From positions 17,702,589 through 17,766,588 of the forward strand of contig NC_056052.1 of the NCBI RefSeq assembly GCF_004379255.2: a stretch of DNA of 64,000 nucleotides, in the 5' to 3' direction. The first letter of the stretch is position 1; every line of letters begins with the position of its first letter. Under the pieces are notes generated by a model. That model saw nothing but the letters and a program-made list of their open reading frames with translations. It searched no databases and was not told the DNA's origin. Positions 45,436-56,981 of this stretch are shown here, piece after piece. Source of the stretch: Salvia splendens. Lineage: Eukaryota; Streptophyta; Magnoliopsida; Lamiales; Lamiaceae. Both the position numbers and the translations under genes were made by a program.

Positions 45436-47455
45436 TGTCACGACCGCACTTCCTAAGGATAGGAAGCACGGGGAATCGTGACTCGTGGGGGATTTAAGAA
45501 GTGGGAAAGAAGGGGGAACAATCAAAAGGAGTACGACATATCGATCAAAAGATGAAATTCCATTATCAAATCAAAGTTTCAAATCACGAAGTAACATAGT
45601 GTGAATGACATAGTTCTGCAGAATACAGAAAACATCAGAATTTTAAAACTTGACATAGCGGAAGCATTTGAGAGTTAGCTACTACTATGTATGAAGACAC
45701 AATAGTAACCGGATCATTTATTGAATACTGTCTCTGTCCAATGCTCAACATCCTCCGTCCCCCGTCCACGCTCAACCTGCACATAGGGAAAACATATGCA
45801 GGGGCTGAGTACTTGATGCACTCAGTGAACTCATGCCCGAAATACATTTATCATTTAAGACATGTCAAGCCATCATCGAGTGAATCTCGGGTTTTACTTT
45901 AAAAAGGCCGAGAAACACTAAATCATTCCTTTAATAAAAAAATAGTGTCTGCAGGTAATCATCATCCCCCATCATGTACCATATCTGAGCTATCATGTGA
46001 AACGAGAATGTGGCCACAATCTCGATCACTAGACCGGCCGACCTAGGGGACGGCTCACGATCCCTATCAGTGCACTAGTCCGAGTAGGGACTCACTCCCT
46101 AGTCAGACCCGAATTCGTTAACTATAAAAGTCTAGTAGGATATTATCCCAGTAGACAATCAGATAGGCAATTCAAAACATAAAATACGGCATGACATACT
46201 ATTTTAAACCACCCTTATTTCACCATAACATATCATTTCAAATAAAAGAGTTTAAGTACTAAAGCCCACCTCAAAAGCTTAGGATTTCCGTAAAAAGTTC
46301 CTCGTTCCGACTTTAGCGTGCGTGCGAACCACCTTTTCAGTAAATACATAAATTACACATCAATCTCGGTAACGAAGACATTTTAGAATGCATGCACTCT
46401 AATTAAAATCTTTTAATTTGTTTCCTCGGTTTTCGTACATTTTCGATTATTCGGCGGCCACCCAAGGCGTTGCTTGCAGCGCCGGTCGGCCATTTACGCT
46501 TATAACTCCTTCGTTGACTCCTCATAATTTTCCTCCACGATGTCGGAATAAATTCCCAAAAATTATTTAAGCGTATAATTAAATTATCGAAATTCTTTAT
46601 CTTTGAAAACATATTATTTCATGCTTAGGGTAACATTATTCATCCTTCAAAAAAAACCTCCGGGAATTAACTAAATAATTTCCCCCGATTTACTTTTAAT
46701 TTCCGGCCCAAAAGATTAAGCTTAGCCCACCATATTCCTCAAAAACTTAATTAGGAAGCCCCAACAATTATTTAGAGTTCCAATTAATTATTAAAAGGCC
46801 CAAACAAAACAAAGGCCCAAAATTCTTTTATCTCCCTCTCTATCTTCTCTCTCCCTCTACTCCACCAATTCGACGGAACAGAGAGGAAATGCCGACTCTC
46901 CCTTCCCCGTCGCTTGCTCCGGCACGCTGCCTTCACCTCCGTCGGACACCACTACGGCTGCACCGTCGGTGAGGAATCGGTGCCCATTGCAGCGGCCGCC
47001 GCCGGTTCTGTTCACCGCCGCCATCGCTGCCGTGCCGTCGGGGAGCTGCTGCCGCGGGGGTGAGAAGAGCTACTGCCACCGCGTTGCTGCTGCCACGGGG
47101 AGGAGCCGCTGCTGTCACCGCTCACTCGCCGCGGCCGGCGGCAACCTCTTCCCCGGAAACACCCCGAACCACTCCGAAACATCCCGCAATACCCGTTATG
47201 ATTATAAAGTTACGTTCTTTCGTGGTTTTGATTACATACGGCGATAGTTTGATTGATTCTTAGTTGATTGCTATTTGAATTGGTTATGGTAAAGGATGTG
47301 TGAAAAACATATATGCATAGCTATAACAATCTCACGCTTGGTGATAGGAAAAGATTATACCTCCAAAAATGGTTGAATTTGGTTGTAGAAACACAAAGGA
47401 TGGTAGCCAAAAAAATTCTCCCCTTCCTCTCGGCTCCTCTCTTTTTAGGGCACTT
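45436..47455 (-). repeat. 5' LTR of element F, truncated
   Basis: Matches 42546 to about 44606 with scattered substitutions and lacks 45 bp that are duplicated in the left copy (about 44160-44205, repeat of GTCGGGGAGCTGCTGCCGC). About 0.6 kb of the LTR's outer end is missing; sequence then passes straight into gag of element A at about 47460. Confidence 0.85.
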
Positions 47456-47459
47456 GTTT

Positions 47460-48009
47460 TTTATTTTGGAAAGAAACCATCGAGGAATATCATGCGAAAC
47501 TCAGCCCACGTTCTGATGGATCCTTCCGGTAGCCTTGACAGCCAGACACCCGCGTCCCCCTTCAAGACAAAAGGAATAGCTTTGAGTCTGTAATCTTCGG
47601 ATGTGGACCCAACTGGCACGGGCTGAATATCACAGTACCGACAGAATTCGTCCAGAAAAGCATACGGAAATTCCTTCGAAAGGCAATAGAAGTGAGACAA
47701 GATGGCCAGTACTCCTGATTTGATGGCAATGGTCCGCATCCTAGGAGTAGCGGTGATGGCATGCGTGGGCTCTCTCTCATCATGAGCATGTAGAGAACCG
47801 ATCCCCGAGTCGTCGATGACAATGACCATCTCTGCTTCCGTTTGTTCTAGTGGTGGTGGTTGTGTTTTCTGCTCGGTGGCTGCTGCTGCTTCTAATGCGG
47901 CTCTGCGACGAGTGATGACAACGTCAGCTTCCTGGACTCTCCACTGAGTGTTAGTTCTTCTGTATATCAAGGGATGATTCCAGTAATCGCCTTGGTGGTA
48001 CCTTCTCAT
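47460..48009 (-). pseudogene. Athila-like element A: N-terminal Gag
   Basis: ATG at 48009, just downstream of the primer-binding site. The frame runs MRRYHQGDYWNHP... through EFCRYCDIQPVPVG-like Gag core to SIRTWAEFRMIFLDGFFPK, then meets a stop at the junction with element F. The same block in element B is SIRTWRDFKLEFLDYFFP. About 130 Gag codons between this point and 42545 are missing, lost with the end of F's LTR. Confidence 0.8.
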
Positions 48010-48085
48010 CAACAGCAAAAACAAAAAATGAGAACAAAATTATATACACCTACGCACTACGCACAAACATAAAGTAACACCATGC

Positions 48086-48104
48086 TTTCCCGGCAACGGC
48101 GCCA
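48086..48104 (-). other. Primer-binding site of element A
   Basis: Minus strand TGGCGCCGTTGCCGGGAAA, matching the plant tRNA-Asp 3' end complement used by Athila-type elements. Three bases separate it from the LTR edge at 48108. Confidence 0.85.
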
Positions 48105-48107
48105 TTT

Positions 48108-48806
48108 TGGAGGGGACTAGGAAAGAGATTGAAAACACAAATAGAATGCAGATCAAGTTATATGGAGTGATAACCGAACCGATTGGATCAGTTAGCAAAT
48201 GTCGTTGCCACTTAATCAATGCACTCTAGCTCTCGGCCTTTCTAACTTGCCAAAGTAATTTATAACTCCCAATTTTGCACAACTTTAACAGTAAAACGGC
48301 AAGTTCGGGGTCGATCCCACAGGGAAGTTGGTGTGTCGAGTGTGTGAGTAGTGAATAAGGGGGGTTGGCTGCTGCCACGCTTTAATTTGGGAGTTTTAAC
48401 TACTGTTTTAATCTAGACAGAATTTAAACTAGCTAGCTTGATCAATGGAATTCTAACTACTGGGTCAAGTGATTTGCAGGAAACAACAGAAAAGTAAATG
48501 CGCGGATTTAAAGCGAAAATAACTTGATTAAACTAAAAACTGATTACAGCGTGAAATTAAACTAAGCTAACACTTGGAATCTAGGAAAGCGGTAAACTGA
48601 GAAGAATCTCAGCGGGAAACTTAAGTCACACTAACAGAAATGAGTATTCTGCAGCGCTCCCTTTGGTCGCCCTTCTAACTAAGCTATCTAACTAAGCTAG
48701 AGTATTGAACTAAACTAAGCTAGAGAGTTCGACTACGCTAGGTAACTATGCTAAACTAAACTAGGCGGAAAGTAAAGTGACTCTCCTTTTCTTGTGGTGG
48801 CACACC
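48108..48806 (-). repeat. 5' LTR of element A, inner part
   Basis: Starts TGGAGGGGACTAGG. Interrupted at 48806 by element B; the rest of this LTR is at 61943-62412. Landmarks match the solo LTR at 4442-5643 in reverse. Confidence 0.88.
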
Positions 48807-50389
48807 TGGAGGGTCTGACTACGAGCTGGTAGTAGCGTGGTTTCACACGGAGTAAGCAAGTGTGCACAGAGAAAACTAATGCAAGTGCTTGGTCAAGACT
48901 CCACGCTCCTTAAATCCGCTGGATCACCAGGTCCAGGAACTCAAGAGAACACAGAGTGCTTTTGTCGTTGGATACACTCGACTCCCCTTCAAAAATAAAT
49001 CCCTCAACCCGAATACTATAAATTAGCATAGGGAAGCGGGGTCGATCCCACGAAGATGGATTCGTGAAGTAGTGCTTAGAGACTCTGGAAACAAGCGGCT
49101 GCTGCCACGCAAAAGGGTTGAGAATTTTAACTACCTCTAGATCTAGGCACGAAATGTAAATGCTAGACCTAAGACACAGAAAATGTAATAAAATCAGATT
49201 TCAACACTGAGAGACACATTTTACTTCCTAGATTAAGTAAACGACTAACTAACTAAGACTAGACAGGGAAAATAAAACAGTGGGGACCATGGCTCCAAAT
49301 ATAGCAAGTACGGCTAAAGCTGCAAATAACAAACTCATGCTCCAGCTAACAACGAAATGCAATTTCCTAACCGATTCAAGCACGCAAATGGAGAAAACAG
49401 AGCATATATCTAGATTCGAACAGAATATAGAAATTGGGATGCCGGAAACTTGCTATGAAACGGAAATACATCAGATCTACGTAAACTAGGCGAAATGAAA
49501 TGAAGACACGTAAACTAGGCATAAGATTAAATAAATCTTGTTCAGATTCACGTCGGTTGCTTAATCCACTCCGGATCCAAGCAATCCGAACCCAACAACA
49601 GACACAATCGACTCCATAACTCCAGTTTTCACAGATCTGCTCCGATCAACTCTGAATTCAAACAATCACAGACAACTCCACAACTCCAGCGAACTCAACC
49701 CTCCGATTCATCCACAAACAGACTCCGATCACCCAGATCCAACCACAAACCTGCATAAATTCAGAAAACAACTGCGAAACGCATCCAGTTCGAACAATCC
49801 AACTCCAAAATTCTGGAAATCAACATGACAGACGTAACAAAAAATCAAACTTGCATTAAAATAAGAGAATATTCGGCAAAAGCAAACAGAGGTCCGAGCT
49901 TCGAACAGCGAAGCTCGGCAAAATCAGCAAAGTATGAAAGCGGAAATTAAATTGTTTCTTCGCCGCCACTGAAGGACGGTGTTACAACCCAATCGAAAAT
50001 ATATGAAAGCTCAAGTAAACTCCAGTGCATGACCCCCTGAATCTCCCCACGAAAAAGAACCCAAGTGTGTGAAAATGAAGCTACAGGCTGTTAGCCAGGT
50101 CTCCAACCGAGAAGATCCCTCCAGCGTGCATGCTTCTGCCTTTTATAGACGCGGACATAGCCTTCTAGAGTCTTCGTAGAAATCTCTATTCTACCCTTTC
50201 CGAGGCTTCCTCCGTCAAGCAATTTTCCGCATAATTTCCACTCATTCGCCTATTTCCTAGGTCCACGCAACTGTCTTCCTCCTTCCTGTACCTGGCGAAA
50301 ATCTTCACACACCTGGCTTAAAACGTGCGTTAGACCCAGAAATTTTACGAATTAAAACCCTAGACCTATGCATGAAATTAGCCTTATCA
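48807..50389 (-). repeat. 3' LTR of element B (1583 bp)
   Basis: Partner of 60345-61937. Contains a conserved short frame (49280-49489, repeated at 60818-61027) that I do not regard as a gene. Confidence 0.93.
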
Positions 50390-51239
50390 AACTGCTCACA
50401 CTTAAACCATGCTTGTCCTTAAGTATGAAAGACAAGAAAAAGAAGTAAGGTGATTTCTATGCACGGTTCCCAAGAATGACTCTACAAACAAGGTACTAAC
50501 ACAAAAACAGACTCCTAAACCTAGACAACTACAGACTCAGAAAAGAAAAGAACACACAAAGAACACAAAACACAACAAATAAGCATGCACTAGTTTCAAC
50601 TTTTAGGCGACTGTCCCCACAAGCTTAAGTTCTCTCTGATCGTCTACAGTCTTCAAATCTTCCTTCTTTCTTCTTCGACCTAAATGGTCCGTCAGTTTGT
50701 CAAGAAACCTATGGATTTCCTAGCGGTTAGGTTCGCTCGACCACTCATTCCTTACCAGGGATGTTAAGATCAAAACGCTCCAAAGTCAAAGTTACACCAC
50801 TGATGCGTTGGGTTATGAGAGTTTCTCCTTTCTATCATCTTCTTTTTCCCTATCCTTTTTTTTTAATTCCTGGGTCAGGTAATTTTTTTTTACTTCCTGC
50901 CCTTAGGTAGTTTACCGTCTTTTTCTTTTCTTTTTCCCAATTTCCCCCTGGACTTCGTCCAGCTTATACCTCCGAATTTTATTTTATTTCTCCCCTGGAC
51001 TTCGTCCAACTTATACCACCAGTTCCTGGACTTCGTCCAGCTTATACCACCAGCTCCTGGACTTCGTCCAGCTTATACCTCCATAACCCATTTTTTCTCC
51101 TTTATACTCTACTCCCTATGCATCAAGTGGTTGCCCATTTTTCACATGTTAGCTCAAAGCGTTTAGGCTTATAACTCACTTTTATAGTAGGGCTGCACAG
51201 CTAGGTTACCTAAGGCATTTTCCATCGTCCTTACTTCAT
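50390..51239 (-). other. 3' untranslated region of element B with hairpin repeats
   Basis: Non-coding. A purine-biased AGTGTGAGCAG on the minus strand next to the LTR is the decayed polypurine tract. Four copies of the palindromic 13-mer TGGACTTCGTCCA lie at 50949, 50996, 51027 and 51058, the last three in 31-bp tandem units. Confidence 0.75.
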
Positions 51240-53626
51240 TCAGACCGCTTTTAGTTTATTAAGGAAAAAGGCATCAAAGTTGACGTGCATCCTTTCTTCA
51301 ATTGCTCTTACTAAGGGAATTTTTGCCTTGTTGTATCCACTAGCTCGTGCATCACGCAACACACAGGGAATTTTTGCCTTGTTGTATCCACTAGCTCCGG
51401 CGACCTCTTTCCGTACTCTCTCAATCTCAACATTGTCCTTTACTTTACCCCGTAGGGCCACGATCTCTTCTCTCACCATTTTAATTTCGGATCTCATCCA
51501 TCCAACCTCCGTTCTCATTTCTTCCACTTCACTCCCGCTACCTGCTTCCACACTCGCTGCTTCCTGTTTCACCTGCACATCTGACTTGCCAACTTCGTAA
51601 AAGCAGACCTCCTTCCCCTGCGTGATTAACAACCCCTTGTTGAAGAAGTAATCCATGTTGAAGACCTCCGGGGGTAGACACATCTTCACTTCCCGGCAAG
51701 ACTTGTGGATCCTCATTATCACATTGCGCTGCAAATAAGCCCCCAGAAGATGGCATGTGTATAGGTGCCTGGAAGGGTTGGCAGTTACTTGGTGGCAAGC
51801 TTGGGCTAACCAGTAGCCCAAGTGGACACGCACTCCCGTGGCCATACACCAAGTAAAGTACAAGTCGGGGGTTGTCAAGGCGTTGTTGGCGGTGCCCATC
51901 AGATTGTAGCTAATGAATGTCTGGGCAAACCTCAGAATCCGGTTCTCGATATGGTGTGCTTTTGAAAGCTGGTCTTGAACTGACCCACCCTTGGATGAGT
52001 CACAAACCCCCATGCACTCTGTGTCTTGAAACCTGGCGTGAACTTCTGCGGACCAACCATTCTCTCATTCCATAAACCTTCGTCGTCCTCTGTTCGCGAC
52101 AGCAGACCCATCCTTAGAGTCCATTCACGGATGGTCATCACATGCTCTTCATTGAAGAGGCGGAAGTTGATGGACTCGGCATCCAAGTCAGTGGTGGACT
52201 TGAAACGGAAGGTCGAAAAGAATTCCCGTGCCAAATCTATTGGAACTTCGGAGGTGCTGTGCTTAAGCAACCAGTCAAAACCGATTGCGTCGATATACGC
52301 TCGGAATTCATCGTTGCTCGAGATCTCCTTAAGCTCGGCCGAATCGTACATTTTTCCGGATTTAGCATACTTCCCAACGGCACTCTTTTCTTTATATATT
52401 GCTGTGCGTTTTGGGTCTGTGAACTTCCTCATCTTGTCCAGCAGCTCCTTGGTGATCCAGATTTCCGTCGGCTCAAAGTTGAGCTCTTCTTGTTGTTCCT
52501 TTTCAGAGTCGCTGGAGCCATCAGGGCTTCCGGACTCAGCAGCGTATGGTACCTTAGCAGGCGGAGGGAGAGAGGGTTCAACGGACTTCCCTTTTGCTTT
52601 CTTGGTCGAGGAATGAGCGATCTGTTTTCCTTTCCTCTTCCTCTCGACCGCGTGGCGGCGCTCCTCCTCGTCGCTCTCCCCATTGCTAGGTCTAGGAGAG
52701 ATTACCTGCTCAGGTGCTGCGGTCTCGAGACCCAGCGACCCTTCTTCTGTCTGCGGGACGTGTTCCTCGATGTCATCACGTAAACTTCGACGAGCTTGCC
52801 TCCTTGCATCTCTTGCGTCAACCGATGAATCGGTCCCGTCGGGGACATCAGTCAGATCCACCATCAAATTCATCCTGTTGCTGACGGGTTCCTGTATATC
52901 TCCAGAAACGAGGGCTTCTCCCTCCTCAATCAACAATGGGGTTGCCCCCACGATGTAAATAGGGGTTTCTACCCCAACCGAACCTTCCTCGTCGTGGGTT
53001 TTAGCACCCACTGCTTTTACAGGGGTCACCCCCTCACTAACATTTTCTTGGGCTTCATTGCCCTTCAAAACAGTCTCACAAACACCAGGGGTTTCCCCCT
53101 CTCCAAACTTCTCCAAAACAGGGGTTTCCCCCTTAGTACGAATGTCAGCAACAGCAGAAAGATCCACACCCACAGATTCAGGTAGGGTTTCTCTCTCAAC
53201 AAAATCCACAGTGGCAAACACAGGGTTCACCCCCTCAGAGATTCCAACTACTTCATCATTTAAAACAAGGGGTTCCCCCTCAACGACAGAATCAAACCTG
53301 GGTTCACTTTCAGCCAATAGTTCCAGCCCTGCCGCCAGATCTGCTTCTTCTTCGTGTTTTTCTGCCGCGGTTGTCTCCGGGACGGCAGTGGTGGGTTCTG
53401 CAACGGACTCTGGTTGGGGTGTTGAAACCCCTGACGCTTCCAGTGGTGATGGTACGGCAGATGTTGAAACAGTCGGTACGGTTCCCCCCACCGCAGATGC
53501 GAACATTGCAAACGCCTCCATCGCTTTTTCCGGCCCCCCAAGTTTTTGTAGTAAGTCGGCCATGAATGCCGCCGCGTTAGAATTGGCGGATCTTGAAGTG
53601 CTTCCGGTACTCTGTTTGTTGTCCAT
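51240..53626 (-). pseudogene. Athila-type post-pol ORF ('env-like' / ORF3), frameshifted
   Basis: Two overlapping frames: 53626-51932 (564 codons; starts MDNKQSTGSTSRSANSNAA) and 52013-51240. The reading frame has to shift in a run of five G (minus strand) near 52007-52011. The N-terminal half is acidic and Pro/Thr/Glu-rich with repeated EGxTP motifs; then basic clusters (ERKRKGKQ, STKKAKGK); then the conserved globular domain known in plants as the Athila ORF / 'putative plant transposon protein' domain (EIWITKELLDKM, NFRLFNEEHVMTIREWTLRMG). The C-terminus is a coiled coil (EEMRTEVGWMRSEIKMVREE) with a duplicated SGYNKAKIP block. I see no signal peptide or membrane segment, so 'envelope' is only a historical label by position. 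Function unknown. Confidence 0.75.
51314..51396. repeat. 51-bp in-frame tandem duplication
   Basis: A 32-bp block (AGGGAATTTTTGCCTTGTTG and following) occurs at 51314 and again at 51365, a 51-bp period equal to 17 codons, duplicating SGYNKAKIP near the end of the post-pol ORF. Confidence 0.9.
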
Positions 53627-54207
53627 GAAGAATTCTACAAAATTTTCACAGAAACTCGGACGGAATTTACTTTGATTAGGGTTAGAGAAAGAAAACCTAG
53701 AGAGAAATTTGGGGAATTTCGAATGTAGAGAGAGAGTGAGTAATGAAAAATAAAAAGCATCACACGGTTATTAGCTGATAGGTATGGAAGAGGATGGTTT
53801 TGAAGGCATGACGCTAACGACCGTACGCCTCCCCATAAAAGTGGCTTTTGAAATCCGAACCGGTGCCAACTCCCTCTAATATTTACTCCTCTATTCCCTG
53901 CCCTAGTAGATACTTCCTGCAAAGTCACACTTAATATCAAAGTAAAAAAAATGAAATGCCAGACTCCCCGGGTCTTGGGTATGACAGTATCAAAATTATG
54001 CCTAAGGAGTCTGGTTTTCTGAAAATATTTTTGGAAGATTGTTTTTTTTTTAATTTGTTTAAATTTTTTTTCCTTGAATTAAAGAAGACAATTAAATATT
54101 TACAAATTGTGTTCAAGTGTTCTCAAGATTCCCTAGGTCAGGTCATGGTAAAACTTCTTGGATGCTGGACCTAGGAAATCTCTAAGAACACTCACTTCCC
54201 AGACCGA
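53627..54207 (-). other. Spacer between integrase and post-pol ORF of element B
   Basis: About 580 bp, non-coding, with T-rich runs near 54040-54075. In Athila elements this spacer would have to carry any promoter or splice acceptor for the downstream ORF; none can be identified by eye. Confidence 0.5.
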
Positions 54208-55488
54208 TTAGACGATATTAGGGAGTGCGCGTAGTGGCATTTCGTCCACTACACACATCTCCGAGTTATCCCTAAATACTTTCACACGATGACCGTTGAC
54301 AAGAAAAGGAGTCGAGTTTGAAGTACTTCCCTGGATCTCTACTGCTCCATTTGCACGAAGACTCACAATAGTGTATGGTCCAGTCCATTTGGACTTCAGC
54401 TTACCAGGCATCAACTTTAGGCAGGATTGGAATAGGAGAACTTTTTGACCTACTCTCAATTCTTTGACCCGTAGGTTCTTGTCATGCCAGAGTGTTGTTT
54501 TCTCTTTGTACCACATTGTTGATTCATATGACTCCAGCCTTAACTCCTCCAACTCATGCAGCTGCAATTTTCTCTCTTCCTCACAGGACTCGGGTCTCAT
54601 GTTAATCTCCTTGACCGCCCAATATGCTCGGTGTTCTAATCCCACGGGCAAGTGACACATTTTTTCGAACACAAGCCTATAAGGTGACATCCCAATAGGC
54701 GTCTTGTACGCTGTCCTGTAAGCCCATAGTGCATCTCCAAGCCTCTTACTCCAGTCCTTCCTAGACGGATTAACCGTCTTCTCCAGTATCGCCTTTATTT
54801 CCCTATTGGAGATCTCTGCTTGCCCATTTGATTGAGGGTGGTATGGTGTGGAAAGGCGATGGTGAACTTCGTACTTTCTCATTAGAGCTTCAATAGTCTG
54901 GTTACGGAAATGCGTCCCATTGTCAGATATTATAGCTCTGGGCACTCCGTACCTGTTAAAAATGTTAGTCCTAAGGAATTTCGCTACCTCTTTGGCTTCA
55001 CAAGATGTGGTCGCATTGGCCTCTATCCACTTTGAAACATAATCAACTGCCACAAGTATGTATGCGTTCCCGTATGAAGACGGAAATGGACCCATGAAGT
55101 CCATTCCCCAGACATCGAAGATCTCACACACAATCACTGGAACTTGTGGCATTTCGTCCCTCCTGGAGATTCCCCCGGTCTGTTGACACCTCTCATAGTT
55201 CTGACAAAACTCGAAAGCATCTTTATGCAATGTAGGCCAGTAAAAACCGCTATCTATCACCTTCCTTGCGGTCTTCCTAGGTCCAAAGTGACCTCCACAA
55301 GCTAGGGCATGGCAATGATTTAGTACATCCCTCTGTTCCCACTCCGGGATACACCTCCGGATTACTTGGTCAGCTCCCATTCTCCACAAATACGGATCAT
55401 CCCAGAAATAATACTTGGCTTCGCCTTTGAGCTTCATTCTCTGGGCCCGGGAGATTTCCTGCGAACTAGGCACCTCCCCAGTGACCAA
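54208..55488 (-). CDS. Athila-like element B integrase region
   Basis: An open frame of about 426 codons. The HHCC zinc-binding domain is present ([12 protein letters not shown], then [11 protein letters not shown]), followed by the DDE core: first Asp in [11 protein letters not shown], second in [11 protein letters not shown], and the Glu in [15 protein letters not shown]-terminal DNA-binding tail ([32 protein letters not shown]) follows. Role: inserts element cDNA into the genome. The integrase domain itself looks intact, but it is cut off from RNase H by stops near 55582-55560, so it cannot be made as part of a full polyprotein. Confidence 0.88.
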   Translation of the reverse strand: MVTGEVPSSQEISRAQRMKLKGEAKYYFWDDPYLWRMGADQVIRRCIPEWEQRDVLNHCHALACGGHFGPRKTARKVIDSGFYWPTLHKDAFEFCQNYERCQQTGGISRRDEMPQVPVIVCEIFDVWGMDFMGPFPSSYGNAYILVAVDYVSKWIEANATTSCEAKEVAKFLRTNIFNRYGVPRAIISDNGTHFRNQTIEALMRKYEVHHRLSTPYHPQSNGQAEISNREIKAILEKTVNPSRKDWSKRLGDALWAYRTAYKTPIGMSPYRLVFEKMCHLPVGLEHRAYWAVKEINMRPESCEEERKLQLHELEELRLESYESTMWYKEKTTLWHDKNLRVKELRVGQKVLLFQSCLKLMPGKLKSKWTGPYTIVSLRANGAVEIQGSTSNSTPFLVNGHRVKVFRDNSEMCVVDEMPLRALPNIV

Positions 55489-55581
55489 GTAATTTGCCAG
55501 GTCTGCGAACCATGGCTTTTTGTTTAGATGACATTTACCTTTCTCAGAATCTCATGGACCTGTTAACGCCATGATTTTTTC

Positions 55582-56091
55582 CTAATTGATAGGTCTAGGA
55601 AATTCCCCTAAATAATACAAATGTTCCTCGGGGAATGCATCTGGTATTGCTTCCTCGGTCTCCCCTTGAAAAATACGACTAAGGTGGTTAGCCACCTTGT
55701 TCTCAGTTCCTTTCTTATCCTTAACCTCCCAATCAAATTCTTGTAAAAGTAACACCCAACGGATTAATCTTGGTTTAGACTCCTTCTTCGCCAGCAGGTA
55801 CTTAATGGCCGCGTGGTCGGTGAAAACGATCACCTTCGACCCCAGCAAGTACGGGCAAAATTTCTCAAATGAATATACCACCGCCAGCATTTCTTTTTCG
55901 GTGGTGTCATAGTTCTTCTGGGCTTGATTTAACGTCTTGGATGCATAAAAAATCACGTAGCTTTTCCCATCAACTCTTTGACCTAGCACCGCTCCCACGG
56001 CATAATCGCTTGCGTCACACATGATTTCAAAAGGTAGATTCCAGTCGGGCGCTCTAATAATGGGAGCAGAAACTAACCTATCCTTCAACAA
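55582..56091 (-). pseudogene. Athila-like element B RNase H region
   Basis: Frame begins [17 protein letters not shown] and carries the RNase H motifs [36 protein letters not shown] and [18 protein letters not shown] stop lies just upstream (near 56092) and the frame ends at another stop before integrase. The first catalytic Asp (CDAS) is kept, unlike element A. Confidence 0.85.
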
Positions 56092-56951
56092 CTAAAAAGC
56101 TTTTTTGCACTCCCTATCGAAAGCAAACTCCACATCGTTATGCAATAAGTGAGTGAGTGGTTGAGCGATCCTTGCGAAGTCCTTATAAACCTCATATAAA
56201 ATCCTGCGTGCCCTAGGAATCCTCTCATCTCTTTCTGATTCGTTGGGTAAGGCAGTTTTTAGATAACATCAATTTTTGCTTGATCTACTTGTATGCCTCT
56301 TTCTGACACCACATGCCCTAGGACAATTCCCTCAGGGACCATAAAGTGGCATTTCTCAAAATTCAAAACCAAATGCTTCTCCTGGCACCTCCTCAGCACT
56401 ATATCCAAACTTGCCAAACACGAGTCAAATGAATTCCCGTACACAGTGAAGTCGTCCATGAAAATATCGATGCAATCTTCCAGGAGATCCGAGAAGATAC
56501 TCATCATACACCGCTGAAAAGTACCTGGCGCATTGCACATGCCGAACGACATCCTTCTGTAAGCATACGTTCCAAAGGGACACGTGAAAGTTGTCTTCTC
56601 CTGATCCTCGGGATCCACATAGATTTGAAAATACCCACTATATCCATCCAGGAAACAAAAATATTACTTACCCGCCAATCTTTCCAACATCTGGTCAATG
56701 AAAGGTAATGGGAAGTGAACCTTCTTGGTAGCCTCGTTCAGCTTCCGGTAGTCAATACACATCCTCCACCCAGTAACAAGTCGAGTAGGGACCAACTCAT
56801 TTTTATCGTTCTTAACCACCTGTATTCCTGACTTCTTTGGTACCATATGTACTGGACTAACCCATTCATTGTCTGGTATGGAGTATATGATTCCTAGGGA
56901 TAGCAACTTCAATACTTCCTTCAGCACTTCTTCCCTCATGTTCGGATTCAA
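56092..56951 (-). pseudogene. Athila-like element B reverse transcriptase, with stops
   Basis: The RT palm is readable: SLGIIYSIPDNEWVSPVHMV and WRMCIDYRKLNEATKK at 56880-56735, FLDGYSGYFQIYVDPEDQ and MSFGMCNAPGTFQRCMMSIF at 56645-56500, and the catalytic box IFMDDFTVYG near 56450. In-frame TAA near 56668 and a stop near 56256 followed by a frame change break it. Athila-type elements typically show FMDD where others have YVDD. Confidence 0.87.
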
Positions 56952-56981
56952 CTTGCGTTGTGGGTCCCTACAGGCTTTTGC

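Larger units (their letters stand above)
42546..47455 (-). mobile_element. Long-LTR retrotransposon F with almost no interior
   Basis: Left LTR 42546-45169 (2.6 kb) and a 5'-truncated right LTR 45436 to about 47455 bracket only 266 bp. In minus orientation the interior begins with a perfect initiator tRNA-Met primer-binding site (45432-45421) and ends with sequence reading ATTTCGGGACGAAATTT and GTAGAATGTAACGCCC, typical of the pol end and LTR start of chromovirus-type gypsy elements. It interrupts the gag of element A. The missing outer end of the right LTR and part of A's gag were deleted together. No coding capacity left: a non-autonomous remnant. Confidence 0.85.

Noticed and set aside
42546..47455. 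Simple tandem segmental duplication
   Set aside because: A perfect tRNA-Met primer-binding site sits exactly at the inner edge of one copy and LTR-type ends define both, so an LTR pair explains it better.
49280..49489. Small ORF repeated at 60818-61027
   Set aside because: Both copies lie in the two LTRs of element B; conservation is explained by LTR duplication, and no domain is recognisable.
50949..51070. CRISPR-like palindromic array
   Set aside because: Eukaryotic DNA inside a retrotransposon; the repeats are 13-bp palindromes with near-constant, not unique, spacers.
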